Positions 12,940 to 24,631 of a stretch of 64,000 bases of DNA are shown here, piece after piece. Numbering within the stretch: the stretch's first letter is position 1; every line of letters starts with the position of its first letter. The position numbers were made by a program, and so were the translations under genes. Origin of the DNA: Anaeromyces robustus (lineage: Eukaryota > Neocallimastigomycota > Neocallimastigomycetes > Neocallimastigales > Neocallimastigaceae); NCBI GenBank assembly GCA_002104895.1, contig MCFG01000079.1:98501-162500 (forward strand), written 5' to 3'. The notes under the pieces are model-generated. The model was not told the DNA's origin. It was given only the letters and a program-made list of their open reading frames with translations, and made no database searches.

Positions 12940-14872
12940 AATTTAAATAAATCCAAATATATTTTTATATTTATATTAATATAAATTTATAATATTAATA
13001 AAAATTTATAGAGTACTAGCTTATCACATTATAAAGAATATTGTGGTAGTCATGTTATTGTTATGGAAACAAAAGCAAATGCTAAGAAATTAGGTATATT
13101 TAATTATTTAATTGATTTATTAAAATTATATAATATATGAAATATAAAAAATAACATAAACTAAACTAATTTCTAATTATTAATCTTAAAATCTTTTATT
13201 TATAACATGTTTAATTATAATAATAATAATAATAATAATAATATAAATATTAATTTATATTAAAAATATTATAAATGTTGATTTATATTAAAAATATTAT
13301 AACAACAACAACAATAACAATAATAACAATAATAATAAACATTATAAAAAAAAATTATATAATTATGATAATATAGTTAGAGCAAAAATTGTTGATTCAT
13401 GCAGTAGTTGTGATAAATATCATATTGATTTATCAAAACCAGCTTTTACTAAGTTAACTGAAGCAAAAGTTGGTGTAAGTGATATTATTTGGGCTATTTA
13501 TGATCGTGAAGGTAATTTACTTACTGGACCACATTACAACTCTGTTAGTAAAGTTGCTAAGTCTTATGGTATAGATAGAGATACTTTTGTTGAAGCATTT
13601 TTAGCTATTTCTAGAAAAATGGCTTCAAGTCATTCAACATCTGGAACTTTTTCTCTTTCTCATGGTAGCTCTGACAAAAATACTACTAAAAAATCTACTA
13701 CTTCAAAGAAAACTACTTCAAAGAAAACTACTTCAAAGAGAACTACAACAAAAACAACTACTACCACTACTACTACCACTAAAACCACTACTACTACCAC
13801 CACCACTACCACTAAAACCACTACTAAATCTACTAGTACAGAATCTTCATCAACTAAATCTTACACTACTACTAAGTCTTCTACTACCAGTTCTTCAACT
13901 TCAAAATCATCTACTACAAGTTCTACCTCTACCTCTAAAACTACTATCACTAAAATTGTAATAACATTAAAACCAACTGAAACTTCACGATCAACACCAG
14001 ATACTCCAGAAATTGATGATGATACTCCAGATATTGATGATACTCCAGATATTGATGATACTCCAGATATCGATGATACTCCAGATATCGACGATACTCC
14101 AGTCAATGATACTCCAGTTAATGATACTCCAGTTAATGATACTCCAGTTAATGACACTCCAGTCAATGATGCTCCAGTCAATGACACTCCAGTTAATGAC
14201 ACTCCAGTTAATGATACTCCAGTCAATGATACTCCAGTCAATGATACTCCAGTTAATGATACTCCAGTCATTGATACTCCAGTCAATGATACTCCAGTCA
14301 TTGATGCTCCAGTCAATGATACTCCAGTCATTGATGTTCCAGTCAATGATGCTCCAGTTTCAACTCCAGACAACTCTAATAACGATACTGTCAATTATGA
14401 TGGTAATAATTTAGCTCCACCAACTCAACCAAATAATAACGCTCAAAATCAACCACCTGTTGTTATTAATCAACCATCTACTGAAAAAGAAGTTAATCCT
14501 GATGAAAATAATAACACTATTGGAAAAGAAGTTGAAACTGAAGACAATAAACCAAGTCCTGCTGTAGGTCTTACTGCTGCTGCTATTGGTACTTGTCTTG
14601 GTGCTGGTGGTATTGGTTTACTTTTCTTAAAGAAGAAGAATCCAAAGAAATTTGAAGAATTAACTCGTAGAGCTACTTCTGTAAGAAAGAATCTTACACG
14701 TACAGTTTCAAGAAGAATGACTGGTCGTATCTCAGATTTACCATCTAATCGTGGTTACCTTCCAGCTAATCATATGCCACCAACAGAAGAAGAAGAACTT
14801 CCACGTATTGCTGTTTATGATAGACAAGCTCCACCACAAGCTAGACTTCAAACTCCACCTGATCAAGAATAA
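12739..14872 (+). CDS. Membrane-anchored expansin-like (DPBB/RlpA-like) protein with Thr-rich and DTPVND-repeat stalk
   Basis: Exons 12739-12897, 13012-13093 and 13377-14872 join in frame to give 578 residues. Order: signal peptide (about 1-19); double-psi beta-barrel domain (about 22-145), with Cys-rich MTFYGCPDECH, then YCGSHVIV and RAKIVDSCSSC (D87, C89) followed by DLSKPAFTKL, the classic barrel signature; a Thr/Ser/Lys-rich linker (about 180-276), likely O-glycosylated; a DDTPDIDD/DTPVND repeat region (about 292-409); an Asn/Gln-rich linker; one membrane helix (about 473-496) followed by KKKNPKK; and a basic cytosolic tail of about 80 residues. It therefore looks like a type I surface protein with the barrel outside. 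No expansin-type carbohydrate-binding module is seen. The role is inferred: plant- or fungal-wall loosening, or binding of wall polymers. The start is the first ATG for about 370 bp. Confidence 0.85.
14087..14359 (+). repeat. 18-bp coding minisatellite (DTPVND units)
   Basis: Tandem 18-bp units encode D-T-P-V-N-D, with variants PVIDTP, PVNDAP and PVIDVP. A shorter block of 15-bp DDTPDI units precedes them (about 14010-14096). Synonymous differences such as GTCAATGAT versus GTTAATGAC show that the copies are not all recent. The antisense strand is also open here, an artefact of the repeat. Confidence 0.93.
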
Positions 14873-17357
14873 AGATTAAAAAAATCATAATATTGAAGTC
14901 TATAACGAAATAAAAAAAAATAATAATAAAAGATAAAAAAAAAAAAATTAAAAATAGAATATGTATATAAAAATCCATAAAAAAAAAAAAAAGAATATAA
15001 ATACATATGGGAAAAAAAAAAAAGATGAAAAATGAAAAATGAAAAAAAAAAAAAAACAGAAAATCAATAAGAAAAAAAAAAACAAAAGAGAAAGAGAGAT
15101 AGAAAAAAAAGGAGAAAAGAATGGGAAAAAAAAAAGAATGAAAGAAAGAAATAACAATAGTAATATTATTAAGAAAAAAAAAAAAGAATAGAAAATAGAA
15201 AATAGAAAATAGATTTTAATTCAATAGTAAAAGTTAAATTTTTATATGTAAATAATATTTAAATTATTTATTTAGAATTTTTTTTTTTTTCTGTGATATA
15301 TTTTAAATTATTTATTTTATAAAGAAAAAATAAAAACATGTAAGTAACATTATTTATATAAATAATTTAAACTAATAGTATTAAACATAATTTGAATAAT
15401 TATTTAATTATTTATTTTTTTTTATCTTTTTTTTTTAATTTTATTTATATATAAACTATTAATTAATAATTATTTTTTTTTCTTTTTCTTTTTTCTTGAA
15501 AATATAGATTTTCAATTATTTTTTTTTCTTTAATATATAATTATATATGTTGTTATTATTTTATAGTATTATATATATTTGTATATAGTTTTTATATATA
15601 ATTTTTTTTTTCTTTTCTTAAACCTTTTTACTTTTAATATATATTTTTTTTTTCATTTCTTACTTTTTAATACATGTTTTATTTTTAAAATAACATTTTA
15701 TATAGAATATTATTAGAATATTATTATCATTAAAACTATTAGGAAATATAAAATTAAATTTATTATTATTTAGATAAATTAATAATAAATATATATAAAA
15801 TTTGATATAGTATTTAACATTTTTTATATTGATATAATTATAATAATTATTTTATATAGAAATTTATTGATTAAAAAAAAATTAAAAAAAAAAAAATTAA
15901 AAAAAAAAAATTAAAACATAAAAAAAAGTTAAAATAGATAAAGTAATTAAATAAATAAGTAAATAAATAAATAAAAAATAAAAAATAAAAAGTTTTAAAA
16001 AACTATATATATAATATTTTAATATATTATTTTTTTTTCTATTAAAATTAAAGTGTAAAAAAAAACCTATTTAAAAAACTTTTTGGATATTTTGGAAATA
16101 GTCTTATGCAAAAAGTTTACTCTCAGTCATATAGTTTTACCTAATTGATCCTGCCAGTGAGTGGTCCTAGGCTTGTCTCAAAGATTAAGCCATTGCCGGT
16201 CTAAGTATAAACAATTCTATATTGTGAAACTGAGAATGGCTCATTAAATAAATATATTTTTTTTAAAAAAAAAATTAATTTGATAATAACTAAATCAAAA
16301 TGAATGATATAGAGATTAATTAAATAATATATATTTATATATATTATATGTATTTTTTTTTTTTAGTTTTTAGTTTTTTAGTTTACAGTATATTTTTAAA
16401 TTATTTTATTAGAAATATTTATTTACTTTTATAAACTATTAGATTTAATGAATTTTAAGATATATTTCATTGTTATATAATTCATTTCAACAACCAATTT
16501 GATTAAATTTTTTTTAAGATTATTATTCCCTTCTTTCTAATAAATATAAATAAAACAATTATTAATATGTATATGTATATATATATAATTTAAAAAAATT
16601 ATAAAATTATAAAATTTTAAAATATATATTAAAATTTTTTAAAATAAAGTTTATATACTTTCTTTCATATTGTATAAAAAATAAAGCATAAAAAATAAAA
16701 AAAAAATAAAAATAAAAATAAAAAAATGAATAATAGGCATTATACATTGTGTAACGTTGTATTCATTCTACTAAAGAAATTTTATGGCATAAAATAAAAA
16801 TAAAAAAAAATAAAAAAATATATATATATATATTTTATTTTTATTTTTTTTTTTTCAATTTTTATAAAAAAGATTTGAAATTTTATAAAAAAATTTTTAT
16901 TTATAAGTTCAAGTTTTTTTTTTTTTTTATTTTTTTTTATTTATTTATTTTTTTTTTATTATTTTTATTATTTTTATTTTATTTAATATATTTATTACAA
17001 TAAAATTATATATATATTTTATTTTAATTTTTAACTCATTTATACTTATTATTTATATTTATATATATATATTATAGGTTTATTTTTTATTTAATTATTT
17101 ATTATTATATTTTTTATTTTAATAATATTTATAAATTAAATTAATAAAATTAAATTAATAGTATTAATTTAATTATTTTTTCTATAATATTTTATTTTAT
17201 TCTATTTTATTATATTTTATTTTATTCTTTTTATTTTTATTATATAGTTTATTTTATTTTTTATTTTTCCTTTTTATTTTTTCATTTATTTTTTCTTTCT
17301 TTTTTTTTTTTTTTTTTTTTTTAAAAAAAAATTATAATTAAACAAAATTTATTAATT
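14873..17357. other. Convergent intergenic region; A-rich then T-rich, holds the 18S-like fragment
   Basis: It lies between the 3' end of the expansin-like gene and the 3' end of the first CDC50 gene. The first part (14873-15200) is A-rich with AAAAAGAAA runs. The last part (about 16800-17340) is T-rich. Apart from the rRNA-like fragment at 16139-16250 I see nothing gene-like. Confidence 0.65.
16139..16250 (+). pseudogene. Diverged fragment of the 5' end of 18S rRNA
   Basis: About 112 bp align by eye with the first ~105 nt of eukaryotic small-subunit rRNA. Conserved blocks in the right order are TTGATCCTGCCAGT (16144-16157), CTTGTCTCAAAGATTAAGCC (16172-16191), GTCTAAGTATAAACAATTCT (16199-16218), TGTGAAACTGAGAATGGCTC (16223-16242) and ATTAAAT. 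Between them, the usual segment GTCATATG is replaced by a longer GAGTGGTCCTAGG, and ATGCATG by ATTGCCG. Similarity stops after TCATTAAAT, and AT-only sequence follows. It is much less AT-rich than all the DNA around it. It is best read as a truncated rDNA-derived pseudogene. A retained short RNA is the alternative, because changes are clustered and not spread evenly. Confidence 0.85.
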
Positions 17358-18971
17358 TTAATGATTATCATCCATATCACGATTAAATGCTGCTGCTTTA
17401 TTCCAACTTAAATATCTATGATCACCTAATTTTCTTGGCTTGTAAATATGACGTATTAAAAAGATTATACCAAAGATAAGACTAATTGTACCAACAAAAA
17501 TATAAGCAACACCAAGGAACGGATTTCTTCCTCCTATAATAGAAGTTGTTGTAATAACAAATGATTTTGTACCTCCATAACGATTAACATCATATTCTTT
17601 TTATTAGTTGTTATTTGTTATTATTATTATTGTTATTATTATTAATATGATTATTATTAATAAAAAGAAGGAAAAAAATTTATATATATATATTTGTTAT
17701 TATGTATTTTAAATATATACAGTAATAATAAAAATATTATTATTAATTATTAATTATTAATTATAAATTATTATTTATCATTATTTATTATTATTATTTT
17801 TAAATTATATATATATATTCAATATTTATTATTATTTTATTTAAATAATAAAAAGATTAAATTGAAAAAAAAAAAAAAAAAATAAATAAATAAAAAAAAA
17901 AAAAAAGCAAACTTACTATTAATAATATCTATATTATAAATTCCAGGTTTAAGATCTGTTTCTGTATTTTTTGAATAAAGTTTTCTAAAGTTTGGTAAAC
18001 CTGCAGTTCTCATCCATACTTGGAAATGTTCCCAATTTTTTAAATCTGGGAAATTGGTGGCATTATAACCATTTTTATATTCTGGGAAACTAATACTCCA
18101 ATTTGGTGGAGGCATTATTTTACTAAGATCATTTCCATAAAATTTTAAGAAATCATTTCTAGTACCATATTTATCAGCATCTGATGGCCATGCAATACCT
18201 TTTTCAGTAAATGGATAAGTTTCAGTTGATTCTGTTGATGTTTCATTATTATTACCACTTGTAACTTTAACTAATTTATTATCGAAAACATCTATTTATA
18301 TTTATATTTATATTTATTTTTATATTTATATTTATATGATATATTTATTTTTATAGAATAATTTTATAGAATATTTTACAATATTAATAATATAGGTTAT
18401 ATATATATATGTATAAGTATAAATATAAATATAAATATAAATATAAATATAAATATAAATATAAATATAAATATAAATATAAATATAAATATAAAGATTA
18501 ATATAAATATTAATATTAATATATATATATATTACCTGTAAACATAGAATTAGCAATTAAACCACATGGGAAATATTGTTTATCATCTTTTATTTTAAAA
18601 GGATCACAATCAGACTTTAAATCATCTGTTTTTTTGCCTTTAAGAAGTTGTTCTGAATCATAACTTTTAACATAACTTCTATGGTTTTGGAAGAAAGAAG
18701 TAAGACGGTAATAGAAAAAGACTGGTTTTTTAAAAGTTTCTTTTATTTCAAATTGAACAGTACAAGTTTCTTGAGCTTTGTCATACTTCCATTTGATATT
18801 TTCATTATTTGGTACTGGAGCAAAAGTAGAAGTTGCTTTATGACAATCAGTGTATTCAAATGTAAATTCATTAACCTATAAAAAAGAAAAATATTTATAT
18901 TTATATTAAAAAAAAAATTATTATTATTTTTATTATTATTATCTTTTTTTTTTTCCTTCTTCTTCTTCTTC

Positions 18972-19002
<31 letters not shown>

Positions 19003-19013
19003 ATATTATTGAA

Positions 19014-19073
<60 letters not shown>

Positions 19074-19792
19074 ATATTATTATTATATTATTTATTAAAG
19101 TTACAATTAAATATATAAAAATCATTTATATAATTATTATTATTTTCTTTTAATAATAATATTCTATTTCTTTAATAGTGCTTAAATATATATATTTAAT
19201 TTCTCTTGTAATAACAAATCTCTATATTAAAATTTCATTATTTGTAATTATTATTTTTATTTATTTTTATTTTATATTATATTTTAATCTAATCCATTTC
19301 TTTCGATTTTTTTTTATTTTATTTTGTTTTGTTTTGTTTTAAAAATTTCATTTTCATCCTGTCGAAAAGAAAAAGAATAATAATAAAAAAAAAAAAAAAC
19401 ATCTTGTTATCTTAATTAATTGATAAAATTGGTATAATTAATTATACCTTTTTCGAAGCAATGAATAAACCTATACCAACTGGAATAAATGAAATTCCAA
19501 TAAAGAAAAGTGTTGGTAAAACACTTTTTGGTGTTAAAATTGGTTGCCAAGCTTTTAAACGTTGTTGTCTTATAGCGTTATCTATGTATATTTTGAATAT
19601 TTTTTTTTTTTTTTTTTTGTTTTTTATAATAAATAAATATATACATATATATAATGAAATTTATTAATATAAAATAAAATATAATATAATAAATAAATAA
19701 ATAAATAAAATTATATAATTTAAATGTATATATAGGTTTAAATATTTATTTTTAATTTTACTTTTTGGTTTATTAGATTTTATGTCAGACAT
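17358..19792 (-). CDS. CDC50/LEM3 family P4-ATPase (flippase) subunit, copy A
   Basis: Five exons, in transcription order 19792-19762, 19581-19448, 18875-18536, 18291-17917 and 17596-17358, join in frame to 372 residues. Layout: short cytosolic N-terminus ([14 protein letters not shown], about 13-26); first membrane helix ([20 protein letters not shown], about 30-49); a large outside domain with paired Cys ([29 protein letters not shown]), [13 protein letters not shown] and an NNET glycosylation site; then [20 protein letters not shown] leading into the second membrane helix; and a short basic tail. [10 protein letters not shown] and NPFLGVAYI are hallmarks of the family. CDC50 proteins chaperone and activate lipid-flipping P4-ATPases in the ER, Golgi and plasma membrane. 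The partner ATPase is not in this window. A closely related copy lies 956 bp upstream on the same strand. Confidence 0.93.
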
Positions 19793-20748
19793 TTTTATAT
19801 TATTATTATTATGTTGAAAATGTTTATTATATTTTTTCTATTTTTTTTTCTTTTTTATTTTACTTTTATTTTAATGACATAACGTATAATAAAGGTAAAA
19901 AGTTTAAGTTTTGATAAATATTAAAAAAAAAAAAAAACTGAAAAAAAAAACAAAATAAAATAATGAAAGGAAATTTCGGTATAATATAGAAACAGAGAAG
20001 AAGAAAAAAAGAAAAAGAAACTTATTTTTTATTAATTTATTCAATTATAATAAAAAAATTAATGTATATATAAATAAAAATTCTTTTATTTTTTTTCTTC
20101 TTTATGAATATATTATGGTATATATATATATATATATTATTGCTTTTCTATAAATAATAATAATTTAATTTTGAAATTTTTATTAATAAAAATCTTCAAA
20201 GTTATTTTTATTTATTTTTATTCTTTTTTTTTTTTTTTTTTTATAGAAATAAAAAAAAATATATAGAATAAAGAATTTTCATTTCCAAAATATTTTTTAA
20301 CTTTTTTACATTAATATATTATAATATATTATAATATATTTAATAAATTGTATTTATATATAATTAATAATTAACTACATTAAATAATAATAAATTTATC
20401 ACTGTAAATATTAATTTGTTTTAATAAATTACAATATTCTAAGAATACCATATTTATTATTATTATTATTTTACATATTTATATTTTTTTTTATTATTAA
20501 TATGAAATTTTTTTATAGGTTACATATTATTATAAAATTTAAAAAACAAATAATTGTTATATAGCAAAAAATATATTATAAATATTATAATTATTATTAT
20601 TATTATTATTATTATTATTTATTATTATTAAAAAAAAAGTTTTTTTTTTTTTTTTTTTTTTTTTTTATATTTGTTATTATTATTTTATTTTATTTTTTTA
20701 ATTAAATATTTTTAATATTTAAAAAATTATATAGTATTTTTTTCCCCT
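19793..20748. other. Spacer between the two CDC50 copies
   Basis: AT-only sequence of 956 bp between the start of copy A and the stop of copy B. It should hold the promoter of copy A and the polyadenylation region of copy B. It contains T runs (20223-20242, 20640-20666) and ATT repeats (about 20590-20625). No gene seen. Confidence 0.6.
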
Positions 20749-21104
20749 TTAACGATTATCATCCCCATCAGTATTAGTAGCAGTAGTAGAAGCCTTATTC
20801 CAACTTAAATATTTATGATCACCTAATTTTCTTGGTTTGTAGAGATGACGTATTAAGAAGATTATACCAAATATAAGACTAACAATACCTACAAAAATAT
20901 AAGCAATACCAAGGAATGGATTTCTTCCTCCTATAATAGAGGTAGTTGTAATAACAAATGATTTTGTACCTCCATAACGATTAACATCATATTCTATTAT
21001 TATTTATTTGTTATTGTTATTATTATAATTGTTATTAATAAAAAGAAAAAAAAAATTTTTATATATTTGTTATTATGTATTTTTAATATACAGTAATGAA
21101 AAAA

Positions 21105-21185
<81 letters not shown>

Positions 21186-21195
21186 ATATTAAATA

Positions 21196-21226
<31 letters not shown>

Positions 21227-23675
21227 TTTATTACTATTACTATTATTATTATTTTAAATTTTATATATATTCAATATTTATTATTTTATTTAAATAATAA
21301 AATATTGAATTGAAAAAAAAAAAAAATAAAAATAAAAAAAAAAAAACAAACTTACTATTAATAATATCTATATTATAAATTCCAGGTTTAAGATCTGTTT
21401 CTGTATTTTTTGAATAAAGTTTTCTAAAGTTTGGTAAACCTGCAGTTCTCATCCATACTTGGAAATGTTCCCAATTTTTTAAATCTGGGAAATTGGTTGC
21501 ATTATAACCATTTTGATATTCTGGGAAACTAATACTCCAATTTGGTGGTGGTATTACATTACTAAGATCATTTCCATAAAACTTTAAGAAATCATTTCTA
21601 GTACCATATTTATCAGCATCTGATGGCCATGCAATATCTTTTTCTGTTAATGGATAGGTTTCAGTTGATGTTTCATTATTATTACCACTTGTAACTTTAA
21701 CTAATTTATTGTCGAAAACATCTATTATATTTAAATTTATATTTATATTTATATTTATATTTATATTTATATTTATATAAATATTTTTAATATATGATAT
21801 TAAATATTTATGAAGTATTAGTAATTAAAAAAAAAGTATAAATTAATTAATGTAAAAAATTTCTTTATTTTATTATTATTTTTTAATTTTTAAAAAAAAA
21901 ATTTTATATATCCTTTTATATATCTATTTATCAATATACATATATATAAATATCTATTTATATATAATTACCTGTAAACATAGAATTAGCAATTAAACCA
22001 CATGGGAAATATTGTTTACCGTCTTTTACTTTAAAAGGATCACAATTAGAATCTAATTTTTCAAGTTTTTTACCTTTAAGGAGTTGTTCTGAGTCATAAC
22101 TCTTTACATAACTTCTATGATTTTGGAAGAAAGAAGTAAGACGATAGTAGAAAAATACAGGTTTTTTAAATGTTTCTTTAATTTCAAATTGAACTGTACA
22201 AATTTCTTGAGTTTTATCATACTTCCATTTTACATTTTCATAATTTGGTACTGGAGTAAAAGTCGTTGATGTTTTATTACATTCAGTGTATTCAAATGTA
22301 AATTCATTAACCTATATAAAGAATAAAAAAAATAAAAAAAAATTATTAGAAAAAAATATTTTTTATTTTTTTGTATTTTTTGATTTAGTTAGTATCATAC
22401 TAATAAAAAAAATTATAATAATCTGTATTATTAAAATATATAGATTTTAATTAAATAATTATCATTTCATTTATTTCTCAAATTTTTTTTTTTTGTTTTT
22501 AATATTTAAAAATTTTTTATTTGTTAAAAATAATAATAATATTTTAATAATATTTATATTTATATATATGCTCATTTATTTATCTGTATGTTTACTTGTT
22601 TTGTATTTATATATTTTCATATGATAATTGAATTAATATTCTTTTAAATTGTGACGTGATGTTTTATATAGTATTTTATTGTATATAAATATAAATATAT
22701 ACTTTGTATAGTGTAAAATATAAAATTTTTATTTAAATAAAATAAAAAAAAAAAACTTTAATATTATCATTCTATTATTCTTAATTCCAAGTTTATATGA
22801 AATATATAATTCTCTTTTATAAATTTTATTATTATGAAAAATAATCTATTTCATAAATAAATGCATATTTTTTATATCTTTATTTCTAATAATTATATTC
22901 TTTTCATTGTTTTAATACTTAAATTTCAATAGTATGATAAGTTATTACATATAATAAAAAAAAAATAAGTAATAACTTATCATACTATTGAAATTTATAA
23001 TTATTAATATTTATTGTATTTATTTTGTAAAATTTAAAAAATATTTTTTCCACATTTTTTTCATATCTTTCGTTGCCTTTTTTTTTTTTTTTTTTTTTTT
23101 TTGAAGTTTTTTTTTCATCTTGAAGTTTTTTTTTCATCTTGACTTTTTTTTCATCTTGACTTTTTTTTCATCTTGACTTTTTTTTCATCTTGACTTTTTT
23201 TTTTCATCTTGACTTTTTTTTTTTTTTTTGAAGATTATTTTCATCTTGTTAAAAAAAAAACATGTTGTTATTTCAATAAATCGATAAGCTGGTTAAGCTA
23301 ATTATACCTTTTTTGCAGCAATAAATAATCCTATACCAACTGGAATAAAAGAAATTCCAATGAAGAAAAGCGTTGGCAAAACATTCTTTGGTGTTAAAAT
23401 TGGTTGCCAAGCTTTTAAACGTTGTTGTCTTATAGCGTTATCTATTATAGCGTTTTTTTTTTTTTTTTTTTTTTTTGTTTAAATGTATTATATAAATTTA
23501 TTAAATATAACAATATAATAATATAATAGTAATATAATAGTAATTAACAATAATAATAACAACAGTTATTAATTAATTAATAATAATAATAGATATATAT
23601 AATTACTCTTATATATAATAATCTTTATTTTAAATTACTTTTTGGTTTATTAGATTTTATGTTGGTGTCAGCCAT
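20749..23675 (-). CDS. CDC50/LEM3 family P4-ATPase (flippase) subunit, copy B
   Basis: Five exons, in transcription order 23675-23639, 23441-23308, 22311-21972, 21721-21356 and 20993-20749, join in frame to 373 residues. Exons 2 and 3 match those of copy A in length (134 and 340 bp), and all four introns have the same position and phase. Motifs repeat those of copy [42 protein letters not shown] and [13 protein letters not shown]. Differences: the N-terminus is [10 protein letters not shown] and not MSDIKSNK, a three-residue TES unit is missing in the loop after NNETST, and the C-terminal tail is [14 protein letters not shown]. The extracellular loop differs at scattered positions (for example ECNKTSTTF versus DCHKATSTF), so both copies look maintained. 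Intron 2 is about 1 kb and contains a perfect hairpin and a CATCTTGA repeat. Confidence 0.93.
22921..22996. repeat. Perfect 28-bp inverted repeat (hairpin) in intron 2 of CDC50 copy B
   Basis: Left arm 22921-22948 and right arm 22969-22996 are exact reverse complements over 28 bp, separated by a 20-nt loop that is almost all A/T. The arms contain G and C (AGTATGATAAGTTATTAC), so this is not a by-product of simple AT sequence. Copy A has no counterpart. Confidence 0.95.
23096..23245. repeat. CATCTTGA(C/A)-T-run tandem repeat in intron 2 of CDC50 copy B
   Basis: About eight units of CATCTTGACTTTTTTTT or CATCTTGAAGTTTTTTTTT, 17-19 bp each, lie on the + strand within the intron. On the sense strand of the gene it reads as A-runs with TCAAGATG. 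Confidence 0.88.
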
Positions 23676-24328
23676 TTTAATTATATATTTCAATTATATA
23701 TTAATATGTTTTCTATTATACTATTCAATTATTTTTTTTTTATTATTCTTTTTAATTTGATGGCATTATGTGAGAAAAAAAAAAAGGTATATATTTTGAT
23801 ATATAGTAAATACTAATTAAATAAAGATAAAAATAAAATGATATAATGTATTTATAAAACGAAAAAAGTGTTTATATATATTAATTAATAATAAAAATTC
23901 AATATATTTTAAATGAAATTCTTTATTTCTTTTGTTTTTTTTTTTTTTTTTTTTAAATGAAAAAAAATATATATATATATATATTGTATATAATGTATAT
24001 AGCTTTTATATATAAATATTAATATGTTGATTTATATATAATTTTGAAATGGATAATAATGTATTTTAATAATATTTTTTAAAAAAAAAAAAAAAAATAA
24101 AGTTATTTTAAATTAAAAATAATATATTTATTTAAATTATGAATTTTTTAAATTATATATTTTTTTAACACCTATTTTAGTAATTTATTTAAACTTTTTT
24201 TTTTAACAATGAACAACATAGAATCACGTGAACACATATAAATTAATGATAAAAACATAAATTATTAATTCATATGATAAAGTTTTAAATTGGTTATTAA
24301 ATAGATAATAAATAATAAATAAATTGAA

Positions 24329-24359
<31 letters not shown>

Positions 24360-24631
24360 CATCAATTAAGAAGATAAAAAGATATTAAAATATCTAGTGT
24401 TACATTTTATTATTAATTCTCATTAAATGATTAAGTAAAATATATATAAAAAGTGTAAAACATAAAAATTTATATATTAAATTAATTAATAATAAATAAT
24501 AACATAATAACATAATATTATATCTAATTGTATTTAATAAAAAAATTAAATATTATTTAGTATTATATGTATGTGTGTAAATAAATATTATTTAGAATAA
24601 ATATTATTTAGTATTATATGTATACTAAATA

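Noticed and set aside
13861-14394. 177-residue open frame on the - strand
   Set aside because: It mirrors the DTPVND minisatellite (as TGVSL repeats) inside a well-supported + strand exon.
16255-17340. Continuation of the 18S rRNA after the fragment
   Set aside because: None of the later conserved 18S blocks is present; the sequence turns AT-only immediately.
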